From: Nonomuraea thailandensis
GTDB lineage: Bacteria > Actinomycetota > Actinomycetes > Streptosporangiales > Streptosporangiaceae
Direction of reading: 5' to 3'
DNA: 64,000 nt
NCBI RefSeq assembly: GCF_024172165.1
Contig: NZ_JAMZEB010000002.1
Location: 7,585,501-7,649,500, forward strand
The notes under the pieces were generated by a model that saw nothing but the letters and a program-made list of their open reading frames with translations, was not told the origin of the DNA and made no database searches. The position numbers were made by a program, and so were the translations under genes. Positions within the stretch are counted from its first letter, which is position 1. Every line of letters begins with the position of its first letter. Below, in pieces: positions 51,259 to 59,634 of the stretch.

Positions 51259-53705
51259 CGCCTGATCTTCTCCATCCCGGGGTCGTACAGCGGCTCGGCG
51301 GCGACCTCCGCGGGCACGCGGCGGCCGAAGTAGGAGATGTCAACATGCGTCCCTGGCTCCGCCAGCTCGGCCGGCAGCCAGGCGTAGGCGATGGGGTACT
51401 GGACGGTGTGGCCGTAGGCGGCGCTGGTGACGTAGCCGACCGTGCGTCCGCCGTGCCTGACCGGCTCCTTGCCCATGACGACCTGGGTGCTGAGCAACGG
51501 CACCAGCCTGCGCGTGACGTCCTTCGACAGCGCGTCGCGCCCGATGAAGTCCTTGTCGTCCCTGACCGCGAAGCCCAGCCCCGCCTCGTACGGGTTGTGC
51601 TCGGTCGTCATGTCCACGCCCCAGAGCCGGTACCCCTTCTCCAGCCGCAGGCTGTTGAAGGCGGCCCGGCCCCCGGCGACCGCCGTCCCCGGCGCCCACA
51701 GCGTGTCCCACAGCTTGAGCCCCATGTCGGCCGTGGTGTAGAGCTCCCAGCCCAGCTCGCCCACGTACGAGACCCGCATCGCCAGCACCGGCACCTGACC
51801 GACATATCCGGACTTGCAGCCGAAGTAGCGGAAGTTCTCGTGCGACAGGTCCATGTCCGTCAGCCCCTGCACCAGTTCCCTGGCCCGCGGTCCCCACACC
51901 CCGACGCAGCACGTGCCCGGCGTCAGGTCGCGCACCCGCACCCCGCCGGGCGCGTGCCTGGTCAGCCAGTCGAGGTCGAGGTTGCCGTTCGCGCCGACCT
52001 GGAACGTGTCCTCCTCCAGCCGCGCCACCGTGAGGTCCGACCGGATGCCGCCGCCGGCGTCCAGCAGCAGCGTGTAGGTGACCGAGCCGGGCTTCCTGTC
52101 CACGTTGTTCGTGGTCATCCGCTGCAGGAACGCCGCCGATCCCGGCCCGCTGACCTCGATCCGCTTCAGCGGCGTCATGTCGAAGAGCGCCACGCCCTCC
52201 CTGGCCGCGTACGACTCGGCGGCGGCGATCGGCGACCAGTAGCGCCTCGCCCACTCGTCCCGCTGCGCCAGCCCGAGCAACGGCTCCGTGGCCGCGCCGC
52301 GCGCCTCCTCCGGGACGTCGGCGAAGGCGTCCCTGCGCCGCCGGACGAGCTCCTCCAGCAGCGGCGTGTTCGCCTCGAACCAGTGCGGCCGCTCCCACCC
52401 GGCCGACTCCAGGAAGAACGCGCCCAGCTCCCGCTGCCGCGGATGGAACGGGCTGGTCCGCAGCGGCCGGGGCGACTCCATCGGCTGCAGCGGATGGATG
52501 ATGTCGTAGACCTCGACGAAGTTCTGCTTCCCGCGCTCCTCGATGAAGGCGGGTGAGAGCTGCGTGCGCTCGAACCGGTTCAGCTCGCACTCGTGCAGGT
52601 CGACGGCCGAGCGCCCGTCCACCAACACCTGGGCCAGCGCCCGCGCCACCCCGGCCGAGTGCGTCACCCACACGGCCTCGGCCAGCCAGAACCCGTCGAG
52701 ATGCGGGGCCTCACCGATCAGCGGGAAGCCGTCGGGGGTGAAGGAGAAGATCCCGTTGATGCCGTCCTCGTACTTGGACTCGGCCAGCGCCGGCAGCAGC
52801 TCGACCGCGTCGCGCCAGGCGGGGTCGAAGTCCTCCTCGGTGAACGCCTGCACCGACGGCATCGTGGTGGACCGGGGGCCGATCTCGTCCTGGGCGACCG
52901 GCATGGGGCGGTGGGAGTAGGAGCCGATGCCGATGCGGTCGCCGTGCTGCCGGAAGTACAGGTCGCGGTCCTGGTGGCGCAGGATCGGGCCCTGCTCCCG
53001 CCGGCCCAGCGGCCCTGACTTGGCGTACTGGTGGGCCAGGGGCAACAGCGGCACGGTCAGCCCGGCCAGCTTCCCGATCGACGGCCCCCAGAACCCTGCC
53101 GCGCACACCACCACGTCCGCCGGGATCGTCCGGTACTCCCCCGACGTCACGACGGAGACCCCGGTGACCCGCCCGCCCCGCTGCTCGATCCCGACCACGG
53201 TGTGCCCGGGCAGGAGCCTGGCCCCGCGCTCGACGGCCCGCGCCGCCTGCGCCTGGCCGCAGGGCACCGCCGCCGCGAGCCCGTCGCCCGGCACGTGCAG
53301 CCCGCCGAGCACCCGGTCCTGGGCGAGCATCGGCCACAGCGCGGCGCACTGCCCGGCGTCGAGCAGCCGCGCCTCGACGCCCCACGACTCGGCCCAGCCG
53401 TGCTTGCGGTGCAGGTCGGTCCAGCGCTCCGGGGTGGTGGCCACCTCCAGCCCGCCCACCTGCCTGAAGCAGTCGCCGCCCAGCGCCGTGTACTTGGCCA
53501 CGGTGTAGGCGGCGAACTCGGTCATCGTCTTGGACGGGTTCGTCTGGAAGACGAGGCCGGGGGCGTGGGAGCTGGAGCCTCCGGCGGCGAAGAGGGGGCC
53601 CTGGTCCACGACCGTGACGTCCGTCCACCCCCGCTCGGTGAGCTCGTCGGCGAGGGCGCAGCCCACGATCCCCGCTCCCACGATCACCAAACGAGGTCGG
53701 CTCAT
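51255..53705 (-). CDS. dimethylglycine oxidase/dehydrogenase-type FAD and GCV_T protein
   Basis: An 816-residue oxidoreductase. An N-terminal DAO-type FAD domain (LVIVGAGIVGCALADELTER) with the covalent-FAD-type segment SSSHAPGLVFQTNPSKTM is followed by an FAO_M linker (RPLRTSPFHPRQRELGAFF) and a C-terminal aminomethyltransferase pair (LFDMTPLKRIEVSGPGSAAF, RAAFNSLRLEKGYRLWGVDM). This order matches dimethylglycine oxidase and dehydrogenase, which produce sarcosine for the enzymes downstream. Sarcosine dehydrogenase is an alternative reading. GGAGG lies 6 bases before the ATG. It is first in a four-gene operon. Confidence 0.9.
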   Translation of the reverse strand: MSRPRLVIVGAGIVGCALADELTERGWTDVTVVDQGPLFAAGGSSSHAPGLVFQTNPSKTMTEFAAYTVAKYTALGGDCFRQVGGLEVATTPERWTDLHRKHGWAESWGVEARLLDAGQCAALWPMLAQDRVLGGLHVPGDGLAAAVPCGQAQAARAVERGARLLPGHTVVGIEQRGGRVTGVSVVTSGEYRTIPADVVVCAAGFWGPSIGKLAGLTVPLLPLAHQYAKSGPLGRREQGPILRHQDRDLYFRQHGDRIGIGSYSHRPMPVAQDEIGPRSTTMPSVQAFTEEDFDPAWRDAVELLPALAESKYEDGINGIFSFTPDGFPLIGEAPHLDGFWLAEAVWVTHSAGVARALAQVLVDGRSAVDLHECELNRFERTQLSPAFIEERGKQNFVEVYDIIHPLQPMESPRPLRTSPFHPRQRELGAFFLESAGWERPHWFEANTPLLEELVRRRRDAFADVPEEARGAATEPLLGLAQRDEWARRYWSPIAAAESYAAREGVALFDMTPLKRIEVSGPGSAAFLQRMTTNNVDRKPGSVTYTLLLDAGGGIRSDLTVARLEEDTFQVGANGNLDLDWLTRHAPGGVRVRDLTPGTCCVGVWGPRARELVQGLTDMDLSHENFRYFGCKSGYVGQVPVLAMRVSYVGELGWELYTTADMGLKLWDTLWAPGTAVAGGRAAFNSLRLEKGYRLWGVDMTTEHNPYEAGLGFAVRDDKDFIGRDALSKDVTRRLVPLLSTQVVMGKEPVRHGGRTVGYVTSAAYGHTVQYPIAYAWLPAELAEPGTHVDISYFGRRVPAEVAAEPLYDPGMEKIRR

Positions 53706-53723
53706 GGTGCCTCCGGTTGTTCC

Positions 53724-53753
53724 TTATTACGCAACACACACCGGACTACGCAA
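53724..53753 (-). promoter_or_regulatory. promoter and TTGCGTA direct repeats of the demethylation operon
   Basis: On the minus strand TTGCGTA occurs twice, 19 bases apart. The distal copy serves as -35 (TTGCGT, 53753-53748) and TAATAA (53729-53724) as -10 with an 18-base spacer. The leader would be about 12 bases and contains GGAGG. The repeat spacing (almost two turns) suggests a regulator overlapping the promoter. Confidence 0.62.
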
Positions 53754-53787
53754 CGACCATAGAGTCCAGGACCCGCCGGAACAAGAG

Positions 53788-54405
53788 CTACCGCACGGGC
53801 GAGGTGTCCCGTACGAGATACGTGACCACACCCGCGCCCGGCACGGCCAGCTCCTCGAACCCCAGCCGGTCGTAGAAGGCCCGCGCCGCCACGTTGCTGG
53901 TCAGCATGCTCAGGTGCAGCCCCGCGACCCCCGCCTCGCGCAGGCCGTCGACGAAGGCGCCCATGAGGCTGCGCCCCCAGCCCTTGCCCTGCCAGTCCGG
54001 CAGCAGGTCGATGTGCAGGTGCGCCGGGTGCCCCGCCAGCTCGGGCAGGATCATCCGCTCGGGGCGGTGGTGCAGCGCCAGCATCTCGTCGTCGCGCGTG
54101 ACGGGCGGGCCGGCGGGCGCGGGCAGCGCCGCGCGCGGGATCCACTCCTCGCGGTAACGGCGCACGAACCGCCCGGTGTCGGCCGTGCCCACGATGTAGC
54201 CGACGGCGTTGCCCTGGCCGTCGTCCACCACGTGGGCGTGCTCGGGCTCGAGGATCACGTACGGGGCGGCGAACAGGTCGCCCATGAGCCGGTCGGAGGC
54301 GTACATGCCGCGGGCGTCGCCTCCGGCGTCGGCGGTGCGCACGCAGATGTCGTAGACGCTGTCCAGATCCCGGGGCTGGTACGAACGCACATAAGGGGAG
54401 ATCAT
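53788..54405 (-). CDS. GNAT acetyltransferase
   Basis: A 205-residue acetyltransferase. YVRSYQPRDLDSVYDICVRT is the first strand-helix unit, HLHIDLLPDWQGKGWGRSLM contains the acetyl-CoA loop (QGKGWG), and AARAFYDRLGFEEL is the typical C-terminal helix. It resembles the actinobacterial GNATs sometimes found as fusions to O-GlcNAcase-like enzymes. The acceptor is unknown. The ATG at 54405 (MISPYVRSYQ) is chosen; TACTTT lies 7 bases upstream with no ribosome site, suggesting a leaderless transcript. It is divergent from the TrmB-like regulator. Confidence 0.87.
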   Translation of the reverse strand: MISPYVRSYQPRDLDSVYDICVRTADAGGDARGMYASDRLMGDLFAAPYVILEPEHAHVVDDGQGNAVGYIVGTADTGRFVRRYREEWIPRAALPAPAGPPVTRDDEMLALHHRPERMILPELAGHPAHLHIDLLPDWQGKGWGRSLMGAFVDGLREAGVAGLHLSMLTSNVAARAFYDRLGFEELAVPGAGVVTYLVRDTSPVR

Positions 54406-54451
54406 TCGCGACAAAGTACCAGTACGCTGAGCTTGCGGGGGAAAGGGCGAC

Positions 54452-55438
54452 ATGGCGCAACAGCGGCGTTTACTCGAAGGACTCGGCGTCACCGTCGCCG
54501 AGGAGACCGCCTACCGGGCCCTGCTCCGGCACGGCCCGGCGACGCTGAGCGAGCTGGCCGCCGAGACCGGCTCGTCGGCCGCCGCCATCCGCCGCATGCT
54601 GCCCAGGCTGGAGGACCTCGGCCTGATCTCCCGCGTGGCCGGCCGCCCGCTCCGCCTCGTCGCCACGCCCCCGAACATCGCCATCGACATCCTCGTCGCC
54701 CGCCGCCAGGAGGAGCTCACCCACAGCCGCGCCGCCGCCGCCCTCCTGGCCACCGAGGTCGCCGACCGCGGCGGGCCGCATCCGGAGGAGGTGCTGGAGG
54801 TCGTGACCGGCCGCGACGCCGTGGCCAGGCGGTATCTCCAGCTCGAACGCAACGCCACCCGGGAGATGCTGGTGCTGGTGCATCCGCCGTACGCGGTGGA
54901 CATCAGCGACGACCGCGAGAACCGCCGCCGCGCCGCCCGCCAGGGCGCCCCCGTCACCCGCGGCATCTACAGCCCGCTCGCCTTCGAGCAGCCCGGCATG
55001 CTGGCTCACACCCGCCGTGCCATCGCCGACGGCGAGCAGGCCCGGCTCGGCCAGGTGCCGGTCAAGCTCGCCATCGCCGACGCCCGCACCGCCGTCCTCC
55101 CGCTGGTCTCCGACGAGGACCGCGCCGTGGAGAGCGCCCTGGTCGTGCACCCGTCGGCGCTGCTGGACGCGCTGGTGGGCCTGTTCGAGACGTTGTGGCG
55201 GGCCGCCGTCCCGCTGCGCCTGACCCCGGACGGCCTGGAGCAGGACCGGCGCGGCCCGGACGAGGAGGTGCTGGCCCTGCTGGCGGCCGGCATGAAGGAC
55301 GACGCCATCGCCCGGCAGCTCGGCCTGAGCCCCCGCACGGTGCAGCGCCGCGTGCAGGTGCTGTGCGAGCAGCTGGGCGCGCGCACCCGCTTCCACGCCG
55401 GCTTCCTGGCCGCCCACCACGACCTGCTGCCCGAATGA
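54452..55438 (+). CDS. TrmB-type regulator with C-terminal LuxR helix-turn-helix
   Basis: A 328-residue regulator. The N-terminal winged helix is TrmB-like (LLEGLGVTVAEETAYRALLR, then TLSELAAETGSSAAAIRRML). The middle resembles a PLD-like sugar-sensor part (EMLVLVHPPYAVD, RGIYSPLAFEQPGML). The C-terminal LuxR-type motif is DEEVLALLAAGMKDDAIARQ followed by LSPRTVQRRVQVLCEQLGAR. This composite with two DNA-binding ends occurs in actinomycetes. GGGGGAAAGGG precedes the ATG. Its position between the demethylation operon and an SDR makes those candidate targets; no ligand is evident. Confidence 0.88.
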   Translation: MAQQRRLLEGLGVTVAEETAYRALLRHGPATLSELAAETGSSAAAIRRMLPRLEDLGLISRVAGRPLRLVATPPNIAIDILVARRQEELTHSRAAAALLATEVADRGGPHPEEVLEVVTGRDAVARRYLQLERNATREMLVLVHPPYAVDISDDRENRRRAARQGAPVTRGIYSPLAFEQPGMLAHTRRAIADGEQARLGQVPVKLAIADARTAVLPLVSDEDRAVESALVVHPSALLDALVGLFETLWRAAVPLRLTPDGLEQDRRGPDEEVLALLAAGMKDDAIARQLGLSPRTVQRRVQVLCEQLGARTRFHAGFLAAHHDLLPE

Positions 55439-55445
55439 CCGCTCG

Positions 55446-56234
55446 CTACGTGATCAGGATGCCGCCGTCCACCGGCAGCGCGACCCCGGTGATGTACGAG
55501 GCCGCGTCGCTCGCCAGGAACACCGCGGCCGCCACCAGCTCGGCCGGGTCGCCGGCCCGCTGCATGACCACCCGCGACTGCATCATGTGCTCCAGGTAGC
55601 CCGGCTTGTACTGCTCGGTCATCTCCGAGGCGAAGAAGCCGGGCTCCAGGCAGTTGACCCGGATGCCGCGGCGCCCGGTCCACTGCTGGGCCAGGTCGCG
55701 CGTCAGCCCGACCACCCCCGCCTTGGACGCGCTGTAGGCGGCCTGCGGCAGCCCAGCGGTGGTCTCGCCGAGGATGCTGCCGATGTTCACGATCGACGAG
55801 CCCGGCCGCATCACGCGGGCGCACGCCTGCGCCATCCAGTACGTCCCGTGCAGATTGATCTCGACGACCCGGCGGAACTCCTCGGGCGCCTCGCGCAGCG
55901 CGGGCACGGCGGTGCCGACCCCGGCGTTGTTGATCAGCACGTCCACGGAGCCCATGGCCTCGACGGCGGCGGCCACGACGGCCTCGCACTCGTCGGGCCG
56001 CGCCACGTCGGCGGGCACGGCCAGGCACCGGCGGCCGGTCTCCTCCACCAGGTGCCGCGTCTCCTCCAGCCGCTCCTTGCGCCGGGCGCAGATCACCACG
56101 TCGGCGCCCGCCTCGGCCAGGCCGCGCGCGAACGCCACCCCCAGCCCGGCGGAGGCCCCGGTGACGATCGCCACCTTGCCGTCGAGCCGGAACCGCCCCA
56201 GCACGCCTGGATCCGTACTCCGCACGTCGCCCAC
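55446..56234 (-). CDS. short-chain dehydrogenase/reductase (SDR)
   Basis: A 262-residue classical SDR. The NAD(P) site is TGASAGLG, then CARRKERLEE, LINNAGVGT, the catalytic Ser in IVNIGSILGETTAG and the YxxxK pair in YSASKAGVV, ending in VALPVDGGILIT. It is intact and probably soluble, reducing or oxidising an unknown alcohol or ketone. The arginine after the first strand (CARRKER) favours NADPH. I set the start at the GTG at 56234 (VGDVRSTDPGVLGRF), with AAGGAA 11 bases upstream; the frame is open further into the repeat block, which is not coding. Confidence 0.92.
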   Translation of the reverse strand: MGDVRSTDPGVLGRFRLDGKVAIVTGASAGLGVAFARGLAEAGADVVICARRKERLEETRHLVEETGRRCLAVPADVARPDECEAVVAAAVEAMGSVDVLINNAGVGTAVPALREAPEEFRRVVEINLHGTYWMAQACARVMRPGSSIVNIGSILGETTAGLPQAAYSASKAGVVGLTRDLAQQWTGRRGIRVNCLEPGFFASEMTEQYKPGYLEHMMQSRVVMQRAGDPAELVAAAVFLASDAASYITGVALPVDGGILIT

Positions 56235-56334
56235 TGACCCGCGTTCCTTCCGCCGGTGAAAGCCTTCCCGGGGAGGATCGCACAGCAAGGGCTTGCTCCG
56301 CATCGCCGTGCCCGCTTCCCGGCCCGCTCCCGGT

Positions 56335-56506
56335 CGGCCACCCGCACGCGAAGGCGGCCCGCATCGGCGAACCACCCACACGCAAGAGGCGGCCCGCCAT
56401 CGGCGAACCACCCACACGCGAAGGCGGCCCGCCATCGGCGAACCACCCACACGCGAAGGCGGCCCGCCATCGGCGAACCACCTCCACGTGAGAGGTGGCC
56501 CGCCGC
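56335..56506. repeat. 35-bp tandem repeat array, about 4.8 copies
   Basis: Units start at 56365, 56401, 56436 and 56471, with a partial copy from 56335. The consensus begins CGGCGAACCACCCACACGCG and ends GGCGGCCCGCCAT. The period is 35 (36 once), which is not a multiple of three, so it is non-coding. There are no spacers, so it is not a CRISPR. It fills most of the 300-base gap between the SDR gene and the end of the helical-repeat gene; the rest shows nothing recognisable. Confidence 0.92.
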
Positions 56507-56534
56507 CGGCAGGCCGCCCGGGCCGGAGACGGAC

Positions 56535-58847
56535 CTACAGGCCGTACTCCTTGACGATGCGCTCGTGCCGCTCGACCTCCACGTCGATCTCGCGGGCCAG
56601 GTCGAGCCAGGCCAGCGGATGCACCCACCGCTCGGTGGCGTCGTCGAGCAGCGCGTCGACCTCGGAGGGCGACACGTCCGGCGGCACCGCGACCCAGCCG
56701 AACACGCCCGGCAGCGACTCGCCGCTGGTCGGGTGGGTGACGGTGTAGTTCTCGTCGCTGTAGACCCACATCGGCCAGCCGCGCTCGGCCATGACCTCGG
56801 TGAACTCCGCCCAGTCCTCCTCACTCGGCGCGGCGCCGTCGAAGAAGAAGCTGGTGTAGCCGCCGGGCCGCAGGATGCGCACCGCGGCGAACGGGGGCAC
56901 GAAGTTCTGCTGCTCCTGCGGGTCGTCGGGGACGGGCTCGAGGAGCTGCGGGTCGAACACGACCAGGTCGCCCGCGTTGTACTCCATGCCGCGCGGCTGC
57001 GGCAGCGCGAGCCTGGCGGTGGCGGGGCCGGTGCGGATGGACAGGACCTGGCGCTGGCCGCCGTCGGGCGCGGGGAGGATGAGCCGGATGAGGCCCATCT
57101 CCTCCTCGATCGGGCCCTCCTTGGACTTGATCGGCATGCCGATCTTGGCGGCGCCCTTGCGTACGGTCTCCCAGTCCTCCGCCGAGGTGGCCATGACGAT
57201 CATGCGCCAGACGTCCTCGTCGACCAGCTCGTCGAGCACCTCCAGCAGCACCTCGGCGGCCCTGCCGTTGGCGTCGAGCTGCTGGGCGGCGCCGGACAGC
57301 AGGCGGCGGGCCTCGATGCCGGCCCCGGCCGCGATGGCGTGCTCGGCCGCGTCGGCCGTCTCCTGCCAGCGCTCGCGGGCGCTGTGCAGCCTGGCCAGCG
57401 TGAGGTGCTGGGCGGCGTGCGGCAGCAGGGCGGCCATCTGCTCCAGGCGCTCGTCCTGGCGGGCCTCGATGAGCAGCGTGGTGAGGTAGGCCACGTCGTC
57501 GGAGTCGGCGCCGGCGATGTCGCCGCTGTCGACCAGCAGCTTCCAGTAGATGTCGGCGCCGGTGGCGGGGTAGCCGAGGAAGCCGAGCGTGGTGGTGTGC
57601 CGGCGGGTGGCCTCGATGTCCTGGCCGGACAGCGGGGCCAGCCAGCCCACCCACTTCTCGGGGTCGGCGTTGAAGCCGTCGGCGGCGTCGAACAGGCCGA
57701 CCCGCTCCTCCACGGGGCCGGGGGCCTGGGGCTCGGCGGTGGCGTCGGCGGTGGCCCGCAGCGCGGCGATGCGCTCGCTCAGGTCGCCGGCCTCGCGCAG
57801 CTCGGCGGTGCCGGACTCGGCCAGGTCGGCCAGCAGCCTGGCCTGCCAGACGCCCTGCCTGCCGATGGCCAGCTCGCCCGCGACCAGCGCGAGCTCGACG
57901 CGGGAGCGGTAGCCGCCCATCATGCCGAAGTAGTCCATCCACTGGCGCACGACCCGGCCGAGCTGCCAGGTGTTGGTGATCTGCGCCGAGCCGGCCAGCT
58001 TGTTGACCGCCTGCGACCACTCGACCCACACCCGCGGGTGCTCGCCGACCACGTCGAGGTCGGGCAGCGCGTCGACGGCCTCGGCGATGCGGTCGAGGGT
58101 GGCCAGGATGAGGGCCCGGCGCACGCCGTCGCGGTGCTCCTTGGCCACCGGGTCGTCGGCCTGGAACCCGGCCGCGGCCTGCAGCGCGTCGAGCGCGTCG
58201 GAGGCGCGCCCGGCGGCCAGCAGCGCTCGGGCGCTCTCGGCGCCCAGCTCCCAGCTCGCCTCGCGGCCGGCCGTGCGCAGCCGCTCGACGGCGGACTCGG
58301 CGTAGGTCACGGCCTCGCCCGGCTTGCCCGCGTCGATGAGGGCCGCGACGTACTGCGTCACCAGTCCGGCGAAGGCGGGCTTCTCGGGGGTGGTGCTCTC
58401 GAGGTAGGCGCCGAGCGTCTCGAGGCGGTCGGTGGCGTAGCCGGGGCCGTCGGTGTTGGCCCAGACGACGGCCAGCGCCTCGACGGCGGCCGGGACGGCC
58501 GGGCACTCGCGCACGTCTTCGCGCTGGGCGAACGCCAGGAGCTGCTGGGCGTCGTCGATGGCCACCGCGCCCTGGGCCCGGTCGCCGATGCGGCCGATCA
58601 GGTGCCAGTAGCGGGCGTAGAACTCGAGCCAGGGCAACTCCAGGGACTCTGCCTGCTGCGCGATGGCCGGGGCCATGACGTCGAGCTGCGGATACCGGCC
58701 CTCATAGGCCTGTGCGGGGAGGTCTCCCAGCGCCATGGCGAGGCCAACGTTGCCCGCCTCGGAAAGCTGCTGCTGGGTTTCGCCGACCCAGGCCCAGATG
58801 TCCACGTCCATGGGCAGCCAGTCTGCCAGGTCAACGAGCGTGCCCAA
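56535..58847 (-). CDS. large alpha-helical (TPR-like) protein of unknown function
   Basis: A 770-residue cytosolic protein. Residues 1-520 are a string of helix pairs rich in Ala, Leu and Glu (ALIDAGKPGEAVTYAESAV, ARALLAAGRASDALDALQAA and similar), the look of tetratricopeptide repeats. The last 250 residues form a different, mixed domain (EEEMGLIRLILPAPDGGQRQ, GGYTSFFFDGAAPSEEDWAE). There is no signal peptide. I do not recognise a family. The start is uncertain: a TTG at 58847 overlaps the upstream gene by 17 bases, while an ATG at 58811 would begin MDVDIWAWVG. It probably works with the adjacent SCO6745-type protein. Confidence 0.8.
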   Translation of the reverse strand: MGTLVDLADWLPMDVDIWAWVGETQQQLSEAGNVGLAMALGDLPAQAYEGRYPQLDVMAPAIAQQAESLELPWLEFYARYWHLIGRIGDRAQGAVAIDDAQQLLAFAQREDVRECPAVPAAVEALAVVWANTDGPGYATDRLETLGAYLESTTPEKPAFAGLVTQYVAALIDAGKPGEAVTYAESAVERLRTAGREASWELGAESARALLAAGRASDALDALQAAAGFQADDPVAKEHRDGVRRALILATLDRIAEAVDALPDLDVVGEHPRVWVEWSQAVNKLAGSAQITNTWQLGRVVRQWMDYFGMMGGYRSRVELALVAGELAIGRQGVWQARLLADLAESGTAELREAGDLSERIAALRATADATAEPQAPGPVEERVGLFDAADGFNADPEKWVGWLAPLSGQDIEATRRHTTTLGFLGYPATGADIYWKLLVDSGDIAGADSDDVAYLTTLLIEARQDERLEQMAALLPHAAQHLTLARLHSARERWQETADAAEHAIAAGAGIEARRLLSGAAQQLDANGRAAEVLLEVLDELVDEDVWRMIVMATSAEDWETVRKGAAKIGMPIKSKEGPIEEEMGLIRLILPAPDGGQRQVLSIRTGPATARLALPQPRGMEYNAGDLVVFDPQLLEPVPDDPQEQQNFVPPFAAVRILRPGGYTSFFFDGAAPSEEDWAEFTEVMAERGWPMWVYSDENYTVTHPTSGESLPGVFGWVAVPPDVSPSEVDALLDDATERWVHPLAWLDLAREIDVEVERHERIVKEYGL

Positions 58848-59586
58848 AACGCAGAAGGTCGATCAGCTCGTCCGATTCGCTGTCCGTCAGGACCGAAAAC
58901 ACCGGCGCCATGAGGTCGTCGGTGGTCTCCTCCACGGCCGCGCGCCGCGCGACCACGTCGGGACCCGGCTCGGCGTACGGCTCCGGCCAGGTGAAGAACC
59001 GGGCGATGGCCGCGCCCTGCGACTGCCCCAGCGGGGTGCCGCCGTGCTCGGTGGCCAGCGTCGCCTCCAGCGGGTGCAGCCCGGCCGCGAGCACCGCGTT
59101 GGCGTGCAGGCCGCCGCGCAGCTCGCGTACGACGTGCATGAGCTGCACGGCCCTGGCGGGCGGGTCGTCGGGCAGCGGCACCGCCCGCCAGCCCGCGAAG
59201 AGCGGCGCCCCGACCGGTGAGGCCTGCTCGACGACCGGCTCCAGCAGCTCGGCGATCCTGGCGCAGCCCTGGTATCCGCCCAGCTTGCGGCGGCCCCACG
59301 CGTGGCAGGCCGCGGTGTAGAGCTCGACGGCCCGGTCGGCGGGGAGCTTGCGGCCGCCGTTCCAGCTCTCCTCGACGTGCGCGGCGGGGAAGAAGACGGC
59401 CACGGAGGTGACGACGTCGGCGTCGCACTCGCCGAGCACGCCGCAGCGACCTCTGAAGTAGACCTCGCGGGGGCCGAGACCGTGCTCCTCGCAGATGGCC
59501 TTGACCTCTCGGGAGATCATGAATCCGCCGCCGATCTGCCCGATCGGCGTCTTCACCTGTACGGCGGTGGTGCGTGGGTCTGCCAT
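58831..59586 (-). CDS. SCO6745-type actinobacterial helical protein
   Basis: A 251-residue alpha-helical protein similar in feel to the SCO6745 family (DPRTTAVQVKTPIGQIGGGF, CGVLGECDADVVTSVAVFFP, ELRGGLHANAVLAAGLHPLE). The family has unknown function and is restricted to actinobacteria. The conserved pattern ELRGGxHxxAV is present. I use the ATG at 59586 with GAGG 6 bases upstream; a GTG two codons earlier is possible. The 3' end overlaps the helical-repeat gene, so they form a two-gene operon just downstream of dapF. Confidence 0.78.
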   Translation of the reverse strand: MADPRTTAVQVKTPIGQIGGGFMISREVKAICEEHGLGPREVYFRGRCGVLGECDADVVTSVAVFFPAAHVEESWNGGRKLPADRAVELYTAACHAWGRRKLGGYQGCARIAELLEPVVEQASPVGAPLFAGWRAVPLPDDPPARAVQLMHVVRELRGGLHANAVLAAGLHPLEATLATEHGGTPLGQSQGAAIARFFTWPEPYAEPGPDVVARRAAVEETTDDLMAPVFSVLTDSESDELIDLLRFGHAR

Positions 59587-59634
59587 GTCCACCTCTCAGT
59601 TCGCCAAGCAGACCCAGCATCCCCCATTAGAACT

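Noticed and set aside
53706..53790. Glycine riboswitch before the demethylation operon
   Set aside because: The predicted leader is only about 12 bases and no tandem aptamer-like structure is visible.
56335..56506. Possible CRISPR array
   Set aside because: Units abut directly with no unique spacers and no cas genes are in the window.
56256..58913. Long plus-strand open frame opposite the helical-repeat protein
   Set aside because: It runs through the 35-bp non-coding array and mirrors the real gene.
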